A DNA stretch of 64,000 nt, taken from contig JAFQJD010000006.1 of the NCBI GenBank assembly GCA_017415105.1, positions 1-64,000 of the forward strand, read 5' to 3'. Position 1 is the stretch's first letter, and every line of letters begins with the position of its first letter. The notes below the pieces were generated by a model. The model worked only from the letters and a program-made list of their open reading frames with translations. It was not told where the DNA came from and searched no databases. Below are positions 1 to 7,964 of this stretch, one piece after another. The stretch is from Clostridia bacterium (GTDB lineage Bacteria; Bacillota; Clostridia; UBA1381). The position numbers were made by a program, and so were the translations under genes.

Positions 1-92
1 ATATAAGAAATCAACTTGAGGAAGATTATGCAACAGATCAGATAAGTATAAAAGAATATATGGACCCGTTTACGGGTAACAAGAATATGTAA
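1..92 (+). CDS. C-terminal end of an unidentified protein (partial)
   Basis: An open frame enters from the left edge (first complete codon at 3) and stops at TAA 90-92, giving 29 residues that end in EYMDPFTGNKNM. The tail is charged and polar. No family can be recognised from so little. No in-frame stop occurs before the edge, so it is probably the 3' end of a plus-strand gene convergent with the MutS-like gene. It could also be chance open frame. Confidence 0.4.
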   Translation, partial: IRNQLEEDYATDQISIKEYMDPFTGNKNM

Positions 93-102
93 GCAAAAAA
101 GA

Positions 103-122
103 CAGCCGCACGTGAGCGGCTG
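103..122 (-). terminator. Rho-independent terminator for the minus-strand MutS-like gene
   Basis: A 7-bp stem (CAGCCGC / GCGGCTG) with a 6-nt loop is followed on the minus strand by TCTTTTTT. It lies about 100 nt beyond the stop codon of the MutS-like gene, after the hairpin cluster. The stem could also serve the short plus-strand frame, but no T-run follows it on that strand. Confidence 0.6.
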
Positions 123-143
123 CTTGAAATAGTAATGCGGTGC

Positions 144-225
144 CAGGCTTCGATGCCCCTTGTAGGGGTTAAGCCTGTAATAGCCCCTTATAGGGGCTGT
201 GCAAACCACCAGTTTACTGGTGGTT
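144..225. repeat. Cluster of three palindromes in the 3' region of the MutS-like gene
   Basis: Three inverted repeats follow one another. CAGGCTT/AAGCCTG (144-150, 171-177) encloses CCCCT-TGT-AGGGG. AGCCCCT-TAT-AGGGGCT lies at 182-198. AACCACCAG-TTTA-CTGGTGGTT lies at 204-225. The last overlaps the stop codon of the minus-strand gene. The two CCCCT/AGGGG hairpins resemble each other. None has a T-tail, so these look like dispersed palindromic repeat units or an RNA-stabilising 3' structure rather than terminators. Confidence 0.5.
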
Positions 226-1960
226 ATGATTGTAATTCCGTTTCGTTTACAAGCATTTCGTAGGTGACGCCGTATTTTTCTGCAATATCCCTTGCATATG
301 ACATCCCTTCCGGTGGTGCAATTTCCAATCTGAATGACCGTTTTCCGTCATCACTCCGCATTACGAGCGATGAAGCTTTAGCATCAGAGTTTTCATTGTT
401 AAGCTCGTTAACGTCATCGCCGAGCTTGTGCATATGAGTGTTATATATAGTCCTTACCGACTTTTTAAGAAGTGCTCTTACTGAATCCTTTGCGATGTAG
501 TAGCCCTCCTCAAAAGAGGTGGTTGAGAAGGATTCATTGAGCAGGTATAAGCTGTCTTTTGTGCAGGCGTTGAAGTCCTCTTTGAATCGGATGCACTCCT
601 CGCCGAGCCTTCCAAGGTCGAGCGTTTTATCCTCGTCTGCCGGAAAATGCGTATAGATACAGTCAAGGGGTTTATAGCAAAAATGCGTCGCAGGAACGGA
701 TATTCCGCCCTGTGCAAGAACATACATAATGCCGACAGCCTGCGTAATGGTCGTCTTGCCGCCACGGTTTGCACCGGTAAGGATATACACAGTATGCTCT
801 TTATCAAAATCAAGGTCGTTTGTTACAATATCGTCATTTTTTGTGCCTGAAACTGCAAGCCTGAGATTGTAAATACCACGTGATTGCATATACGTGCTGT
901 CATCATCAATAACGGTCGGCTCACAGAAAGTATAACCCTTTCCGGTTAACTTTTCAATGAATTGGGCAACTCTTATATAGTATATAAATTCCGGAATAAT
1001 CTGCGACACATTCAAAACCGCGACATTTGCGTATTTGTTAAGTGTGTCACGGAGTTTTCTTACAAGCATATCAAGCATTTTTGTTGCTGTATTTGAAAAG
1101 AAGAATGTGGAATTTGCCATTCCGTCACCCTCGGCAATGTTTGACATGGTCTCACGTGCTTCATCGCCTGCAAACCGCAATTTTTCCATAAGAGGCATAT
1201 TTATCGTCTTATCGAGAATGTCATATTTCCCATTTCCTCCGACCTCAACATTATGATAATGCATATCACCGTTCCAGTCGGTTGTATCTTGTATTTTTGC
1301 CTTTGCCCCTATGGCTTCTGCAAAGTTGCTTACTATACCTGATTTTTTAAAGTGCTTGTTGTTGATTGAAATAAGTCCTAATCCGGTCGCTTCAAATCTT
1401 TCGTTTACATTTATACCTATCGTTACACTTTTTACCTCAGAAGCCGGTATTTTTATTGATGCAATATCTGCTTTCATCTCACCGAAGCAGGCATCTGTGT
1501 ATAACTCATTTATGTATTCTTTAAACCCTCTGAGTCCCTCTGATTCAACTGCATTTTCAGTGAGACATTCCTGCATCGCCTCAACGCAGGTGATATAGTC
1601 ATTAAGTTCATCCATACGGCGGAGAAGGTGCCAGATTCCAGATTTTTCGTCGGTGCTTCTCTGAAGTGTGCCGAAGTTACGCACAAACTCAAACTTATCA
1701 AAAAGCTCAAGCATACGTTCACGAAGCTTTGGGAATTTTAAAATATCACAGAAAACCTTCTGGCGGTATTTTGCAACCTCGGGATTTGCCGTCATATTGG
1801 CTATTGTTTCCATTACGAGTCTTGCTTCTTTCGTGTCATCGGTTATTTTCTGACACAGCATATCAAGTGCCAGATCGTGGCACGCAGTATCCGATAGACG
1901 TTTATATTCTACGCCTTCAATATCGGGATAAAGAATGCTGTATGTTTTTTTGTGTTCCAT
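224..1960 (-). CDS. MutS-family ATPase (MutS domain V-like protein)
   Basis: A 578-residue protein whose C-terminal third is a MutS-type ABC ATPase. The Walker A motif is GANRGGKTT near residue 395, followed by a Walker B-like segment LYLLNESFSTTS and a conserved TIYNTHMHKL. The N-terminal two thirds resemble the core and lever part of stand-alone MutS-like proteins. There is no mismatch-recognition domain and no C-terminal Smr nuclease, so it is neither classical MutS nor full-length MutS2. The role is presumably DNA-structure binding or an unassigned repair or recombination function. I chose ATG 1960 with GGTGAG close upstream; an in-frame TTG at 1975 has no ribosome binding site. A TTGTCC-N17-TATACT promoter lies upstream. 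It is a monocistronic minus-strand gene. Confidence 0.85.
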   Translation of the reverse strand: MEHKKTYSILYPDIEGVEYKRLSDTACHDLALDMLCQKITDDTKEARLVMETIANMTANPEVAKYRQKVFCDILKFPKLRERMLELFDKFEFVRNFGTLQRSTDEKSGIWHLLRRMDELNDYITCVEAMQECLTENAVESEGLRGFKEYINELYTDACFGEMKADIASIKIPASEVKSVTIGINVNERFEATGLGLISINNKHFKKSGIVSNFAEAIGAKAKIQDTTDWNGDMHYHNVEVGGNGKYDILDKTINMPLMEKLRFAGDEARETMSNIAEGDGMANSTFFFSNTATKMLDMLVRKLRDTLNKYANVAVLNVSQIIPEFIYYIRVAQFIEKLTGKGYTFCEPTVIDDDSTYMQSRGIYNLRLAVSGTKNDDIVTNDLDFDKEHTVYILTGANRGGKTTITQAVGIMYVLAQGGISVPATHFCYKPLDCIYTHFPADEDKTLDLGRLGEECIRFKEDFNACTKDSLYLLNESFSTTSFEEGYYIAKDSVRALLKKSVRTIYNTHMHKLGDDVNELNNENSDAKASSLVMRSDDGKRSFRLEIAPPEGMSYARDIAEKYGVTYEMLVNETELQS

Positions 1961-1990
1961 TTTCTCACCGTCCAAAAAAAATATATATTA

Positions 1991-2019
1991 AGTATAACAT
2001 ACAAATTAAAAAAGGACAA
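1991..2019 (-). promoter_or_regulatory. Promoter of the MutS-like gene
   Basis: On the minus strand TTGTCC (2019-2014), a 17-nt spacer and TATACT (1996-1991) lie about 30 nt before the ATG at 1960. This matches sigma-A spacing. Predicted by eye. Confidence 0.6.
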
Positions 2020-2113
2020 TCTTTTTTTGAAAATTATTACTTTGAAGTTTCGGATGCTACAAAAGTGTCGCAAAAATATTACATAAAATGCATGAAAATT
2101 TATGTAATTCACG

Positions 2114-2273
2114 TTTTCCACGACTTATTAACAGGTTTCAGATAACAAAAAGTACATTTTAAAAGAGTTTTCAAAAAGTTTTCCACAAAAAAATCAAAAA
2201 AGTGGAAAAAATTTTTTTGTTGTCATATTTACATAAGTCTATTAACACAAGGTGTTGATAATTGTGTGGATAA
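2114..2273. other. AT-rich intergenic region with DnaA-box-like 9-mers
   Basis: No convincing gene lies between 1981 and 2342. This part holds five 9-mers at or near the DnaA box TTATCCACA on either strand: TTTTCCACG (2114-2122), TTTTCCACA (2179-2187), AGTGGAAAA (2201-2209), TGTTGATAA (2253-2261) and a perfect reverse-strand box TGTGGATAA (2265-2273). Long A and T runs separate them. It could be a DnaA-binding locus, a replication origin element, or chance in AT-rich DNA. The neighbouring genes are not the usual dnaA/rpmH set. Confidence 0.35.
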
Positions 2274-2290
2274 AACCGGCATTTTTGGGC

Positions 2291-2319
2291 TTTACATATT
2301 CAGGGATTTGTGGTATAAT
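2291..2319 (+). promoter_or_regulatory. Promoter for the small membrane ORF and surface lipoprotein
   Basis: TTTACA (2291-2296), a 17-nt spacer and a perfect TATAAT (2314-2319). Transcription would begin near 2326, just ahead of the small ORF at 2343. Confidence 0.7.
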
Positions 2320-2342
2320 ATTGCAGAATACGAAAGGATCTG

Positions 2343-2456
2343 ATGGTTTTGAAGATATTAAAAAAACTTTTTGTGTTTCTGATGTATCTTGTAATGTTTT
2401 TACTCGTGTGCATCTTTTTCACAGGAAACGGAGCATTTATATATGAGGCATTCTAA
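2343..2456 (+). CDS. 37-residue membrane peptide coupled to the downstream lipoprotein
   Basis: ATG at 2343 is preceded by AAAGGA four to five nt upstream. The peptide begins MVLKILKKLFVFLMYLVMFL and ends GAFIYEAF. It has a Lys-rich start and a single hydrophobic helix of about 20 residues, so it should insert in the membrane. Its last 14 nt overlap the start of the lipoprotein gene at 2443, which has no ribosome binding site of its own. Translation of the lipoprotein therefore probably depends on ribosomes finishing this ORF. It may be a true small protein, a leader peptide, or both. Confidence 0.55.
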   Translation: MVLKILKKLFVFLMYLVMFLLVCIFFTGNGAFIYEAF

Positions 2457-5367
2457 ACGCAGATTAACGGCGATAATACTTGTGTTGTCAGTTTGTTTCC
2501 CGGCATTGGCAATGCTTTGTTCGTGTGGGGAGGAACCGCTAACAGGCGGTGAGTGTAACATACGTGCGGCGGTATTCGGTTCAGAGCCTGGCAGTGAGGT
2601 TGCGTATAACCAGCTTCGCAATGGTATAATGGCAAATATCGATGTAAAAAGAATTTATGATACACAAAGCCTTGATGGCTACGATATTGTATATCTTGAT
2701 TCAGATGCGAAAAAGGTCGATAAAAAAGCCGTTATGGACTATGTATATAACGGCGGTACAGTTGTGCTTGACAATTCATTTGTAAAAAAATTCAGTAATA
2801 AATTCCTGGGTGCTGAGGATGTGGTAAAGCTTGAGGCAATGCCGCTTGATTTAAGCTATAGCTACACAGGAGAAAATCTTACAAATATAAGTGAGCTTTT
2901 GTATGATTATACATCTACAATAAAGCACTATGGCGAGCTTGATAATTATTATAAATATGATTACGGCTACGGCATAATTCCGTCAACCGCCAAAGTTATT
3001 GCAGGCGTTGGTGATACGGGCGTATACACCAAAAACAGCTATGGCGATGGTGATGTTTTTATAACAAACCCGATGTTGCCGTCAGATAACACTGTAACGC
3101 AGTTTACAGAGGGTGCAGAGGGCGAGCCGATGGCATTTTCAACCGTTGCGGCGGAGAATTTGTTAAGAAGCTACTTTGCAGAGTATGTTTCAAAGAAAAA
3201 ATACGGCTTTGCGGTTGAGAGAACATACGGTTCTTTTGCATCAAGTCCGGCGGCATGGGAGCTTCATTATGAGGATATAACCGGTATAGAAAACAAGTCG
3301 CTTATTGACTTTGCAGATTATTGTATAAAGAACAATCAGATGCCGTCATTTACACTTGTAAGAAATGCGTATACGTGGTTTAAACGTGCAGAGAGTGTAA
3401 CATATCTTGAGTATGATAACGGGTTTAAAAATGATGCATATGAGGGTGCGTACTGCAGCGGTACTCATATAGTGTCAGCCGGAGAGTGGCTTGAGCTTGA
3501 CAGCTATACGGATACAGAAAGCTATTTTGAGGACAATCAGAAGTATACAAAGCGTGCATATCCGTTTATAACAGACTGGAACGAGGACGGTAACTTTGAC
3601 ATTATATGTGGCAGTGCCGATGGTAGAATTTACTACTTTGAAGGTTACGGAATGAGGACCAACTACGAAACGGGTCCTGCAACTCATTTTACTGATGATG
3701 CGGGCGGTGACCTTGATGTGGGCGACTATTCGTCACCTGTTATATTTGATATTAACGGTGACGGAAAGGGCGAAATTGTATCGGGTGCTGAGGACGGTAT
3801 AATCCGTGCATATCAGTCACAGAAAACTGATAAAAACCCGAACTCAATGGCTTTTTCGTATATCGGTGAGGTATTAAACACCGGACTTACCGATTCAATG
3901 ATTTCCTGCGGTTTTTTGAATGATGATAATATAATGGATCTTGCTGTAGGTTCAAGAACCGGAGAAATGCGGGTTTATTACGGTTATACCGAGGATGGGA
4001 AGCATACACTTTACGGTGACTTTGTGCCGGTTGAAACAAACGAAAAATGGGTATCACCGTGTATTCATAACGGCAAGCTTTTTGGCGGTTCACTTGAGGG
4101 GTATGTTGCCGAATACTACTTTGATAACGGTATATATAAAAAGGGTGAATATTTAAAAGCAGACACTAATTCACGACGTGGAAATAAACGTGTTACAATC
4201 GGAATGAACAGCGTACCAAGGTTTTTCGATATTGACGGTGACGGTGATGACGACCTTCTGTGCGGCAGTCTTGAATATGGTATGGCATACCCCATAGACA
4301 GCGAGTATTTCCCATACAGTGATGAGCTTAATGCACAGCTTGACTATTGTATGGAAAAAGGCATATACATCGGTGCACACGGACTTACTCATAAGTATGC
4401 GTCACCTGAGCAGGAGATAAAGGAACTAAAATACCACAAGGCAATGTTTGATGCACTCGGACTGAAATGGGAGGGTGTCGGCATAAATCAGCATACGTGG
4501 TACACGAGTAACTATGGCTATGACGGCAGTGGTATAAACGGCTATAACCCCGACTATGACGGAACATTCAACTCACAAAGCCGTATGGGGCTTTTGTGGA
4601 ACAGTGGTTCGACGCTGCCGGAGAGTAGTTTTTATCCTCAGGACTGTGCCGAAAATGCAATTCCTATGCCAATGTATCTGTCCGAAACAGATTTTCTGGT
4701 GCTTGAAACGTGTAACACGCCTCACGGTAATGGTGCACACACATATGCAAGTGTGAAATATGAGATGCCGCTACTGTTCTATAATCACTGTGATTATATG
4801 TATGAGGATACAAAAAGTCAGAAGAAACTGTCTGATAAAGTCGGTGAGCTTGTTGATAAATACGATTATGTGTTTGTTCGTGAGGACCAGCTCGCAAAAT
4901 CAGTATCGGCGGCATATAACACCGATATAAAGGCTTCGGTAAAAGACGGTGTTATTAAAATCTCGGATAAGGTACGTAATGAAAACCGCAGGCTTTATGA
5001 TGAGGATTATACGGATTGTATAGGAGTCAGAATAGTTTTTGCTGATAAGGAAAAAGCATCAGCTTATAAGACGGACGCAAATGTGTATAAAGCAGAAGGC
5101 AACACATTGTGCGTATCGCTTGATAAAACCGTCACTGTAGAAAAGGGCAAAAACAACGGCCTTAATATCAAGGGCATAAATCTTCCGGCTACGGTAAAGC
5201 TTAAGGAGAAGAGTGCAGTTATTGACTTTAAAGACGGCGGCGAAATGATAGTAAGAGTTGCAGGTCGTGCAACAACAAAGAACAAGGGCTGGACAGTAGA
5301 AAAAGACGGTAATGATACCGTATTTATAAAGTTTGGCAAAGCCGAGAAGCTTAAGATTTCAAAATAA
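2443..5367 (+). CDS. Large surface lipoprotein with FG-GAP/VCBS-like repeats and a deacetylase-like domain
   Basis: A 974-residue protein with a lipoprotein signal peptide (lipobox-like LCSC, Cys at about residue 28), so it should be exported and lipid-anchored. Residues 40-260 look like a Rossmann or glutamine-amidotransferase-like alpha/beta domain (YDIVYLDSD, YNGGTVVLDN). At least four FG-GAP/VCBS-type propeller repeats follow, each with a DxNxDGxxD-like loop: DWNEDGNFD near 377, DINGDGKGE near 435, LNDDNIMD near 492 and DIDGDGDDD near 596. After about residue 635 comes a polysaccharide-deacetylase-like stretch (KGIYIGAHGLTHKY), then a beta-rich tail. The start has no ribosome binding site and overlaps the small ORF at 2343. 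A strong terminator follows. The substrate is unknown, but the domains suggest cell-surface carbohydrate handling. Confidence 0.75.
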   Translation: MRHSKRRLTAIILVLSVCFPALAMLCSCGEEPLTGGECNIRAAVFGSEPGSEVAYNQLRNGIMANIDVKRIYDTQSLDGYDIVYLDSDAKKVDKKAVMDYVYNGGTVVLDNSFVKKFSNKFLGAEDVVKLEAMPLDLSYSYTGENLTNISELLYDYTSTIKHYGELDNYYKYDYGYGIIPSTAKVIAGVGDTGVYTKNSYGDGDVFITNPMLPSDNTVTQFTEGAEGEPMAFSTVAAENLLRSYFAEYVSKKKYGFAVERTYGSFASSPAAWELHYEDITGIENKSLIDFADYCIKNNQMPSFTLVRNAYTWFKRAESVTYLEYDNGFKNDAYEGAYCSGTHIVSAGEWLELDSYTDTESYFEDNQKYTKRAYPFITDWNEDGNFDIICGSADGRIYYFEGYGMRTNYETGPATHFTDDAGGDLDVGDYSSPVIFDINGDGKGEIVSGAEDGIIRAYQSQKTDKNPNSMAFSYIGEVLNTGLTDSMISCGFLNDDNIMDLAVGSRTGEMRVYYGYTEDGKHTLYGDFVPVETNEKWVSPCIHNGKLFGGSLEGYVAEYYFDNGIYKKGEYLKADTNSRRGNKRVTIGMNSVPRFFDIDGDGDDDLLCGSLEYGMAYPIDSEYFPYSDELNAQLDYCMEKGIYIGAHGLTHKYASPEQEIKELKYHKAMFDALGLKWEGVGINQHTWYTSNYGYDGSGINGYNPDYDGTFNSQSRMGLLWNSGSTLPESSFYPQDCAENAIPMPMYLSETDFLVLETCNTPHGNGAHTYASVKYEMPLLFYNHCDYMYEDTKSQKKLSDKVGELVDKYDYVFVREDQLAKSVSAAYNTDIKASVKDGVIKISDKVRNENRRLYDEDYTDCIGVRIVFADKEKASAYKTDANVYKAEGNTLCVSLDKTVTVEKGKNNGLNIKGINLPATVKLKEKSAVIDFKDGGEMIVRVAGRATTKNKGWTVEKDGNDTVFIKFGKAEKLKISK

Positions 5368-5371
5368 CCGG

Positions 5372-5399
5372 AAAACAGGGCACACCGCCCTGTTTTTTT
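5372..5399 (+). terminator. Rho-independent terminator after the lipoprotein gene
   Basis: AAAACAGGGC - ACACC - GCCCTGTTTT forms a 10-bp stem running into seven T residues, starting 4 nt after the stop codon. Confidence 0.9.
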
Positions 5400-5477
5400 A
5401 TGTAAAGTTTGGATTTTGTCACTTGACAGGGGTATAACTGAATGGTAAGATTAAGAAAAACGCAAGGAGGAACGATT

Positions 5478-7154
5478 ATGAAAAGACCTGAAATAAATGA
5501 ACTTACACTTGAAGAAAAAATCGGACAGCTTCTTATGGTAGCACAGTATCCGTTATTTGTAAAAGTGGTTGACGGTGTGGAAACGCCAAGAACTGATGAA
5601 GAAATAAAAGAGATTATGCAGAAATGTCAGTTCGGAAGCATCTGGGGACAGGGCAAGCTCAAGATGAAAAATGTCAATCTGGCAGAAGAGGATGCAGACG
5701 GAAAGGCAAATGCTGTAGAATATAAAGAATTTCTCGAAGACCTCGGGAAAAATGTGCGTATTCCTATGCTTGTGGGTATGGACTGTGAAAACGGTGCAAC
5801 ACTTGTAGATGGCGGAACATCTATAAGCGGACCGCTTTCAATCGGTGCGGCAGATGACGAGAAGCTCACATTTGACCTTGCACAGTCTGTAGCAAAGGAA
5901 ATGCGTGCTGCAGGCGGAAACTGGCGTTGGTCACCGGTTGTTGATATTGCAAACCGTTTTTGTGGCGTTTGTTCAGGAAGAACCTTTTCGGATAATGCCG
6001 AAATGATAGTAAAGCATGCTGTTGCGGCTGTGAAGGGTACGGAGAGTGCAGGTGTAGCAAGCACAGTAAAGCATTTTCCGGGTATGGACCCGTACGAAAT
6101 CAGAGATGCACACTTTACAGAAACGAAAATAAATATATCACTTGATGAATGGCGTGAAGGTCAGGCAAAAACATTCCAGGGTGTTTTTGACGCAGGTGTT
6201 GACACTGTAATGGTTGGGCACATTTCTTTTCCGGCAGCGGATGACACAATAGTAAACGGCAGATATCTGCCTGCAACAATTTCGGAAAAAATAATAAAGA
6301 AACTGCTTCGTGAAGAAATGGGCTTTGACGGGGTTGTTATTACGGACGGTATCGGTATGGCAAGTCTGCAGACAATATGCCCGTTTGAAGAGGTGCTTAT
6401 CCGTGCGATAAACGCCGGAAACGATATTCTCTTAGGAGTTGCACCGTCTGCGGCAGATGTTGTGAAACAGGCAGTTCTTGACGGACGTATTCCGATGGAA
6501 AGAATTGATGAGTCGGCAGAGCGAGTGCTGAAGCTTAAGGAAAAAATCGGACTTTTTGATGATAAAGAGGAAGAGTTTGATATATATGCACAATCTGAAA
6601 TAACACGTAAAATCGACAGAGAAATTGCAGAAAAGTCTGTGACTCTTGTACGTGAAAGATGCAAGCTTATCCCGGTAAATAAAGAGGACATAAAGAAAGT
6701 CACAATTATATGCAGTTCGCATTATTCGGGTACAATAAAAGAGCTTGAAGCTATGAAAGCCGAATTTGAGGCAAGGGGTGCAAAGGTTGACATTATAGAA
6801 GACCTGCCCGAAAACGGTTCACAGGTAAAAATACTTGCAGAGGAGAATGACCTTCTGGTTTATGCGGCATATATTGCACCGCACAGACCGATGGGTATGC
6901 CGTCGCTTTACGGCAGTAAAATGGAAACATTCTTCAATGCATTCGCACACGGCAAGGAAAAGTCAATCGGTGTATCTTTGGGATATCCGTATATGCACAT
7001 TGATTTTATGGGTAATGCGGATGTATTCTTTAATCTGTATGCTCCGAACCCCGAAGCAATGCGTGCGTTTGTAATGGCAGTTTACGGCGAGATAGAGCCG
7101 ACAACAAAATCACCGGTAGATATTGAACCGAAGCTGAGATATGTGTTTGGTTAA
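5478..7154 (+). CDS. Glycoside hydrolase family 3 protein, beta-N-acetylhexosaminidase-like
   Basis: A 558-residue protein without a signal peptide, so probably cytoplasmic. The N-terminal GH3 TIM barrel contains KHFPG at about residue 198, an Asp-x-His dyad in RDAHF near residue 211, and the nucleophile segment VITDGIGMASL (Asp290). The DxH dyad is typical of the NagZ/hexosaminidase branch of GH3. The C-terminal 200 residues form a second alpha/beta domain, as in two-domain members. ATG 5478 is chosen because GGAGG lies 7 nt upstream; an in-frame ATG at 5442 has no ribosome binding site. The gene stands alone between two terminators. Substrate specificity (GlcNAc, glucose or xylose) cannot be read from the sequence. 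Confidence 0.88.
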   Translation: MKRPEINELTLEEKIGQLLMVAQYPLFVKVVDGVETPRTDEEIKEIMQKCQFGSIWGQGKLKMKNVNLAEEDADGKANAVEYKEFLEDLGKNVRIPMLVGMDCENGATLVDGGTSISGPLSIGAADDEKLTFDLAQSVAKEMRAAGGNWRWSPVVDIANRFCGVCSGRTFSDNAEMIVKHAVAAVKGTESAGVASTVKHFPGMDPYEIRDAHFTETKINISLDEWREGQAKTFQGVFDAGVDTVMVGHISFPAADDTIVNGRYLPATISEKIIKKLLREEMGFDGVVITDGIGMASLQTICPFEEVLIRAINAGNDILLGVAPSAADVVKQAVLDGRIPMERIDESAERVLKLKEKIGLFDDKEEEFDIYAQSEITRKIDREIAEKSVTLVRERCKLIPVNKEDIKKVTIICSSHYSGTIKELEAMKAEFEARGAKVDIIEDLPENGSQVKILAEENDLLVYAAYIAPHRPMGMPSLYGSKMETFFNAFAHGKEKSIGVSLGYPYMHIDFMGNADVFFNLYAPNPEAMRAFVMAVYGEIEPTTKSPVDIEPKLRYVFG

Positions 7155-7157
7155 TCG

Positions 7158-7189
7158 AAAAGAGGAACTCGGTCTGAGTTCCTCTTTTT
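7158..7189 (+). terminator. Terminator after the GH3 gene
   Basis: AAAGAGGAACTC - GGTCT - GAGTTCCTCTTT forms a perfect 12-bp stem followed by further T residues. It also lies downstream of the AraC remnant on the other strand and may act in both directions. Confidence 0.9.
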
Positions 7190-7196
7190 GGTGCGT

Positions 7197-7304
7197 TTAT
7201 TCCGGACGTGCATAGAATGTATAATATTTTCTCCATTCACGTGGTGACATGGAACAGAATTGTTTGAACTGCTTTGAAAAATAGCCTTCGTCCTCGACAC
7301 CTAG
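7197..7304 (-). pseudogene. C-terminal remnant of an AraC-family regulator
   Basis: Read on the minus strand from 7304 to the TAA at 7197-7199, the frame encodes GVEDEGYFSKQFKQF followed by CSMSPREWRKYY and a short tail ending in ARPE. This is the end of the second helix-turn-helix of an AraC/XylS regulator (EDEGYFSKQFK then SPREWRK). Upstream the frame meets a stop at 7311-7313, and the sequence switches abruptly to a plus-strand surface-protein fragment at about 7300. Roughly 240 residues of a normal AraC protein are missing, so it cannot be functional. Confidence 0.8.
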
Positions 7305-7903
7305 GAGGATTTATTGGCTCTGTCGAAAGAGCTGGTAATACTGTTACAAATTGTTATGTCGCAAATACGAAAGTTGATTCAGGAAATCAGGCGGCAGTTT
7401 ATCCGTTCATATTCAATAAAAACCTGGATATAACTCTTACAAAGTGTTATTCAGATCTTGCGCCGGTAGAAGGTTCAACGACAAATGCAGACAACAAATA
7501 TAACGCAGATTATGCTGATGGTACATATACAGCTGTAAAGTCTGATATAACAGGTGCATTTGAAACTGTTGAGGGCTTTAAGCTTGATAACGCTATAAAT
7601 GACGGCTATCCGTCGCTCTCATGGGAAACTGCTCCGGTTGTGGTAGTGCCTAATCCGTATGTAATTGCGGCTGTTAACACAAACGGTATGGTAAAGGTAA
7701 CAAACCTTGAAAACAGTGCAGTATCGGGTGCAAAGGTATATGTTGCATCATATGACGGATACGGCAGACTTCTTGGTGCTGATGTTCTTCCGGCAACGGC
7801 TGGAACACAGACATCAACTGTCGATGCAACAGGTGCAGCAACAATTAAGGTATTTGTGTGGAATCCTAACCAGATGCCAATTGCAAATATGTATAGCAAA
7901 TAA
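7299..7903 (+). pseudogene. C-terminal fragment of a GLUG-repeat surface protein (relative of cassette D)
   Basis: The readable protein starts at GGFIGSVERAGNTVTNCYVA, which is internal GLUG-type repeat sequence like that in the D proteins (GGF-G...NCYV...NDGYPSL). There is no signal peptide, promoter or ribosome binding site. The frame extends left only through antisense of the AraC remnant (a TTG at 7274). After about 100 residues a different C-terminal domain appears, with VYVASYDGYGRLLGADVL and VKVFVWNPNQMPIA. This resembles an Ig-like terminal module of clostridial surface proteins and is absent from the three intact D proteins. It is the 3' end of a fourth, otherwise lost gene of this class, or an assembly artefact. 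Confidence 0.7.
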
Positions 7904-7931
7904 AGTGTGTGTGGCTATACGGTAAAAGGAA

Positions 7932-7964
7932 AAACAGCATCGGGCTTTATGCCCGACGCTGTTT
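7932..7964. terminator. Bidirectional terminator between the surface-protein fragment and the AraC gene
   Basis: AAACAGC-AT-CGGGC - TTTAT - GCCCG-AC-GCTGTTT is a long stem with one internal mismatch. The AraC stop codon lies inside it (7947). It suits two converging transcripts. Confidence 0.75.

Noticed and set aside
1666-2145. A plus-strand 159-residue frame overlapping the MutS-like gene start
   Set aside because: It runs antisense to well-supported coding sequence and into the AT-rich intergenic region, with no ribosome binding site or recognisable motif.
6161-6703. 180-residue minus-strand frame opposite the GH3 gene
   Set aside because: It is a codon-bias shadow of GH3 coding sequence with no start signal or motif.
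7274-7300. TTG 7274 as a genuine start of the surface-protein fragment
   Set aside because: The first nine codons are antisense of the AraC remnant, and no promoter or ribosome binding site is present.
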